Part shown: piece by piece, positions 60,674 to 64,000 of the stretch
How the letters are laid out: each line of letters starts with the position of its first letter
Position numbering within the stretch: position 1 is the first letter of the stretch
Source of the DNA: JAXGPX01 sp040766745
GTDB lineage: Bacteria > Bacillota > Sulfobacillia > Fermentithermobacillales > Fermentithermobacillaceae
DNA: 64,000 bases
NCBI GenBank assembly: GCA_040766745.1
Contig: JAXGPX010000004.1
Location: forward strand, 62,001-126,000
Reading direction: 5' to 3'
The notes under the pieces: model-generated
What the model saw: the letters and a program-made list of their open reading frames with translations, nothing else
Told to the model about the DNA's origin: nothing
The model's database searches: none
Made by a program: the position numbers and the translations under genes

Positions 60674-62773
60674 TCAAAAGGCCGGCAGTATGAGATTGAG
60701 TACTATCCCCGAACCAAGAGAAATCGCCATGGCTATAGAGAATATTGCGGCCAGAGTTTTCCAGCCGAATTCTCTGTTTATTAGAAATGACATGGGAAGG
60801 CAGGGCATAGAAAGGGATATCATCGATGCGGCAATAGTGGCTTCCCGTGGCCCTAATGGCAAGTTAAGCAATGCCATTGGTGCTGCATACCGCTGGACAA
60901 CTGTTACTGCCACTGCTGCAAGCGATTGCCCTGTAACGCCAAAGAGTTTGACACTAATGGGATCGAGCCTGGCCAGTCCGGACAACATTTCTGTATTTAG
61001 CAGTATCTTAACTCCGATCCCGGTTATCATGAGAACTGGCAGTACTTCTTTGAAAAATCCTTGAAAGCGCATCCAGACTTTGGCTCCTACTCTCTTGGCA
61101 GATGGAATTTGCACCGGAGGGACTTCAAGTATTAACTCCTGATTGGATTTCAGGAAATGTGCGAGAACACGGGAGAGCAGGACGAAGACTAGTGTAATTG
61201 ACCCGTATACTATCTTCAAATCAGCACCGAAGGATTTTCCCACGCCGGCAATAATGCCCAAAGTGGCTGCGCAAGGTATGGGAATGGCCAGAAGGGCAGT
61301 CACGATAAGACGGGATGATCTGCCGGGCAGAGCCCTTGTAGCAAGCACTCCCGGTGCCCTGCAACCAAAGCCCAGTACAATAGGTATGATTGACTGCCCC
61401 GGAAGTTTGAGGAGCGACATGGCCCGGTCCATCATTATGGCAATCCTTGGCATCAGCCCTGAGTCTTCAAGCAGAGCCATGATGAAGTAAATCGAGAGCA
61501 TTGTTGGCATTACCACCTCAAAAGGCAGCAGTATACCTTCAGGAATGGCAGAGAATATTGTTTCAGCAAGGCTGCCATTGGGAAAAGAGCCCGCAATAGA
61601 CTCGATGAAGCTAACTACGGGCTCAAAAGCCCAGGGGACGAAGCTTTCTGCAAAATCAAGAATGACAAGAATCAGTTTGAGCGATAGATAGGCGATCAAG
61701 CCTAGAGCCGGGATGCCAGTTGATGGTTGGTCCAGAAACCTTTCGATACGGCCTCTAAGAGAAACGGAATCGCGAAGGGTACGTTTCGTAACCGTAAGTG
61801 CAATTTCCTGGGCCCTTTGAGTTCTTTCAAGGCACGTAGGAAGATTAGGGTGGGACTCATCTCTTGCGGGACAAAATCTGCATCCTCTGAGACACCCGTG
61901 GCACTGCACATTGCCGTCTGCAGCACTTATCTGTAGCTGTTCCACAAGATCAGAAAGCTCGGGATAGGTTACAAAAAGATCTTCATCCAGCGAATCATGT
62001 TCCATAAGGTGGATAGCAAGAGCCCTGGAAGGGTGCAACCTGTGTTTTCCATCCTCTTCTGGGATCAGCTCTTCGATATGCCCCTGCAGCATTTCTATTA
62101 CTTCTTCTACAGGATCTGAGAAAACCAATGGGGTGATTCTGTTTTCGATTCCAGGAATAACGGTTGGGCCGCTTTCCGCGTTGAATTCGCCGGAGCAAGA
62201 TACGCTGCAGTCGGCTATGGCTTTTGTGAGTCTGTCCAGACCCTCACCCTTAGATGCTATCATCGGAATTACAGAAAATTGAAGAACCTCAGAAAGGAGT
62301 TTCGTGTTAATTTGCATTCCTGATTCCCCAGCCATATCCATCTGGTTCAGAACCAAAACCATGGGAATACCCAGGTCCATAAGCTGCATGGTCAAGTAAA
62401 GGTTGCGCGAGAGGTTCCTTGCATCTGCAACATTTACAATAAGATCTATGTTTCCTTCAAGCAAGACCCTTTGCGTGACTTTCTGCTCTTCTGTATCTGA
62501 GTGCAGACTATATGTTCCCGGTGTATCGATGACCCTTATCTTACGTGTTCCATATAGGAAATGCCCCTGTGTGATCTCTACTGTGGTTCCCGAGTAATCT
62601 GATACTACTGCTCCAGCTCCTGTAAGGAGGTTCATTATAACGCTTTTTCCTACATTAGGCTGGCCCACAAGTGCAACTGTGAAATCATCGGAATGGATTC
62701 CCGGTGAGGTAGAATGGCGTGGACGTTCTCCTCCAATCCCAGCGTTACCCACAATCTTTTTGCGCATGGCCAT
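60674..62773 (-). CDS. feoB: FeoB ferrous iron transporter
   Basis: 699 residues. N-terminal G domain: G1 GQPNVGKSV, G3 DTPG, G4 NQMD. A helical part and then an unusual Cys motif (residues 291, 294, 298, 301; CHGCLRGCRFC) precede the membrane domain, which starts near residue 350. The core gate motifs PFEVVMPTMLSIYFIMALLE and VLGFGCRAPGVLATRAL match FeoB (the latter with the conserved cysteine). It pumps Fe2+ into the cell under anaerobic conditions. ATG 62773 with GAGG upstream; the second ATG (62767) is equally possible. A DtxR-type box and -10 lie in the 300 bp upstream. Confidence 0.95.
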   Translation of the reverse strand: MAMRKKIVGNAGIGGERPRHSTSPGIHSDDFTVALVGQPNVGKSVIMNLLTGAGAVVSDYSGTTVEITQGHFLYGTRKIRVIDTPGTYSLHSDTEEQKVTQRVLLEGNIDLIVNVADARNLSRNLYLTMQLMDLGIPMVLVLNQMDMAGESGMQINTKLLSEVLQFSVIPMIASKGEGLDRLTKAIADCSVSCSGEFNAESGPTVIPGIENRITPLVFSDPVEEVIEMLQGHIEELIPEEDGKHRLHPSRALAIHLMEHDSLDEDLFVTYPELSDLVEQLQISAADGNVQCHGCLRGCRFCPARDESHPNLPTCLERTQRAQEIALTVTKRTLRDSVSLRGRIERFLDQPSTGIPALGLIAYLSLKLILVILDFAESFVPWAFEPVVSFIESIAGSFPNGSLAETIFSAIPEGILLPFEVVMPTMLSIYFIMALLEDSGLMPRIAIMMDRAMSLLKLPGQSIIPIVLGFGCRAPGVLATRALPGRSSRLIVTALLAIPIPCAATLGIIAGVGKSFGADLKIVYGSITLVFVLLSRVLAHFLKSNQELILEVPPVQIPSAKRVGAKVWMRFQGFFKEVLPVLMITGIGVKILLNTEMLSGLARLDPISVKLFGVTGQSLAAVAVTVVQRYAAPMALLNLPLGPREATIAASMISLSMPCLPMSFLINREFGWKTLAAIFSIAMAISLGSGIVLNLILPAF

Positions 62774-62818
62774 GGGACTTCAACCTCGTTTCCCCAAGAT
62801 ATATGACAGATATAGGAA

Positions 62819-62836
62819 TGTTAGTTATATCTAACA
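62819..62836. promoter_or_regulatory. DtxR-type operator at the feoB promoter
   Basis: TGTTAG TTATAT CTAACA: six-base arms, with the TTAG...CTAA core of DtxR/IdeR boxes. It lies immediately downstream of the minus-strand -10, where binding would block feoB transcription. The divergent DtxR-family gene is 240 bp away. Confidence 0.75.
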
Positions 62837-62838
62837 CT

Positions 62839-62844
62839 ATTATA
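62839..62844 (-). promoter_or_regulatory. -10 element of the feoB promoter
   Basis: TATAAT on the minus strand, within TATATAAT, abutting the DtxR-type operator. A clear -35 is not seen. Confidence 0.65.
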
Positions 62845-63073
62845 TACCATGCGGGTGATAATGTGGGCGTTAAGGAAAGAGGAAACTTGGAAAACGTACC
62901 GATGTCGTTGCCGCAAGGCAGGGAATTGCCAGATACATTTAGAATATTTTAGAGGCTGGGCAACGTAATACTGAGATCAGTAATTATGGCCGCGTTATGG
63001 ATAAAGGTGTCGAATCTGAATTCTTCACCCAGGGTCTTTGAAGACTAGAGTTAGCAAAGGAGCCGGTTTTCAA

Positions 63074-63460
63074 ATGAGTTCTGATTTATCTTCGTCTATT
63101 GAGGATTACCTAGAAACGATACTGTTGCTGTCTGAGAAAGATGAAGCTGTTAGAGTAACTGACATTGCCGAGAAACTTAATATTGCCAAGCCGAGCGTTA
63201 CTGCCGCCGTGAATACCCTTAAGGAAAAAGGTTTTGCTACACAAGAGCGTTACGGCAAGGTCTTTCTAACCTCTGAGGGACGTGACTACGCAATGAAGAT
63301 CAGAAGACGTCACAGGGTGCTCCGTACTTTTCTTGCCGAAATTCTTGGAGTCAGCCAAGAGACTGCTGAAAGAGATGCATGCCTCATGGAGCATGCGATT
63401 AGTCCCGAAACCATGGAAAGGCTCATTGAGTTTTTGGCCAACTCTGTTTCTCGGCAGTAG
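63074..63460 (+). CDS. DtxR/MntR-family metal-dependent repressor
   Basis: 128 residues, the short two-domain (MntR-like) form: winged HTH (IEDYLETILLLSEKDEAVRV, TDIAEKLNIAKPSVTAAVNT) and the dimerisation/metal domain (RRRHRVLRTFLAEILG, DACLMEHAISPETMERL) with histidine and cysteine ligands. Lacks the SH3-like third domain. It likely senses Fe2+ or Mn2+ and represses feoB through the box at 62819. ATG at 63074 follows AAAGGAG at eleven bases; the frame is open from 63038. Confidence 0.92.
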   Translation: MSSDLSSSIEDYLETILLLSEKDEAVRVTDIAEKLNIAKPSVTAAVNTLKEKGFATQERYGKVFLTSEGRDYAMKIRRRHRVLRTFLAEILGVSQETAERDACLMEHAISPETMERLIEFLANSVSRQ

Positions 63461-63622
63461 CTGTCTGGTTTGTTGAGGCTCTCTACGGTTCTTAGAGTTC
63501 TATCTGACAGCAGTTCTTCAGGTTGAAGCCGAATACCAACGGTACAGTGTTTCTACAGGTTGCAGGTCGAAAACTATCAATTCTCGGAACCTCATCACCA
63601 TTGTGGGAAGGGAGCATCTGCA

Positions 63623-64000
63623 ATGAAAAATGCGATTGCATCACGTATTAGCCTGGCATGTGCCGCCATAATCTTGCTGCAACTTGCTCTGGCACTGCTT
63701 GGGCCCAGTACCGTATGTGCTCAGCCAGAGCCAGGGATCAGCGATTTCCTCGAGTCTTCTCAGAAGAACCTTTTCATATTCACTACTGTTGAGGATTTTG
63801 AAAAAGGTGAAACTGATGGAACTGAGATCACTTTAAGCGGGCACGGGGCAGTGATTCTATGCGAAGGCCTTCAATCAGGCACTTATACTTCTCCTACAGT
63901 TGAGACTGAACCTTTTGAGTATATGGTGCTATCCTGGAACGCTGATACACCGGGTTCTACATATGTAGAGATTCAGGGAAGGGTTCATGTCTTGGGTAGG
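63623..64000 (+). CDS. Secreted protein, partial at right edge (C39-like peptidase candidate)
   Basis: The first 126 codons are visible, with no stop before the window ends. A signal peptide is clear: MKNAIASRISLACAAIILLQ followed by LALALLGPSTVCA with an A-x-A-like cleavage point before QPEPG. The mature part includes EYMVLSWNADTPGSTYVEIQ, a phrase I associate with the N-terminal domain of secreted C39-like peptidases of Bacillota. The catalytic part would lie beyond the edge. ATG 63623 behind GGGAAGGGA. Confidence 0.7.
   Translation, partial: MKNAIASRISLACAAIILLQLALALLGPSTVCAQPEPGISDFLESSQKNLFIFTTVEDFEKGETDGTEITLSGHGAVILCEGLQSGTYTSPTVETEPFEYMVLSWNADTPGSTYVEIQGRVHVLGR

Overview
The window looks like chromosomal DNA of an anaerobic member of the Bacillota (Clostridia-like). 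Reasons: strong AGGAGG-type ribosome binding sites with many TTG and GTG starts, a YlbF-family protein, a DUF2975 plus Cro-type repressor pair, a Firmicutes-type GalT, and a redox/iron cluster of the kind seen in strict anaerobes (Feo, DtxR, Mrp, DUF134, dinitrogenase-cofactor-like proteins, MinD-ferredoxin ATPases). Amino-acid and peptide breakdown genes dominate. Species cannot be named from the sequence.

Layout. 0-17 kb: metG, a flavin-binding protein, a LysM protein, galT, a DUF692-like TIM barrel, a DUF2975/repressor pair, a complete IS30-family element, rsgA, a cysteine amidase-like protein, galK, a methyltransferase and one tRNA-Pro, separated by long repeat-filled gaps. 17-21.5 kb: a decayed GNAT gene, an empty stretch, pepF and a patatin-like lipase. 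21.9-32.9 kb: a sigma-54 activator, two matching palindromes, a near-consensus -24/-12 promoter, then an M20 hydrolase, two fold-type-II PLP enzymes, an N-acyl-D-amino-acid deacylase and four membrane proteins without clear function, closed by a terminator. This is the best candidate for an undescribed system. 33-46 kb: MATE and MFS transporters, a class II aldolase, a 14-copy 53-bp hairpin array, a TldD/PmbA-type protease pair with an amidohydrolase, YlbF, a putative metal transporter and an ABC-2 exporter. 46.5-55 kb: a LarA-like racemase, LD-carboxypeptidase, amidohydrolase, DUF1177, AroM, TruD and a 2,4-diaminopentanoate dehydrogenase-like enzyme. 55-63.5 kb: a reverse-strand iron/redox operon from feoB to an iron-molybdenum cofactor-like protein, with a divergent DtxR-family regulator. 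A secreted protein is cut by the right edge.

A second theme is minisatellite growth. Long tandem arrays (15, 30, 53, 61/62 and about 66 bp units) fill gaps. In-frame arrays with units of 15, 18, 21 or 36 bp lengthen otherwise conserved enzymes (GalT, RsgA, a methyltransferase, an MFS transporter, an LD-carboxypeptidase). RsgA is almost twice its usual length as a result.

How the parts fit: the sigma-54 operon plausibly takes up and breaks down N-acylated or D-amino-acid compounds. The iron operon plausibly takes up ferrous iron under DtxR-type control and supplies iron-sulfur or metal-cofactor handling proteins. A 22-bp palindrome occurring three times suggests a second regulator there, perhaps the DUF134 protein.
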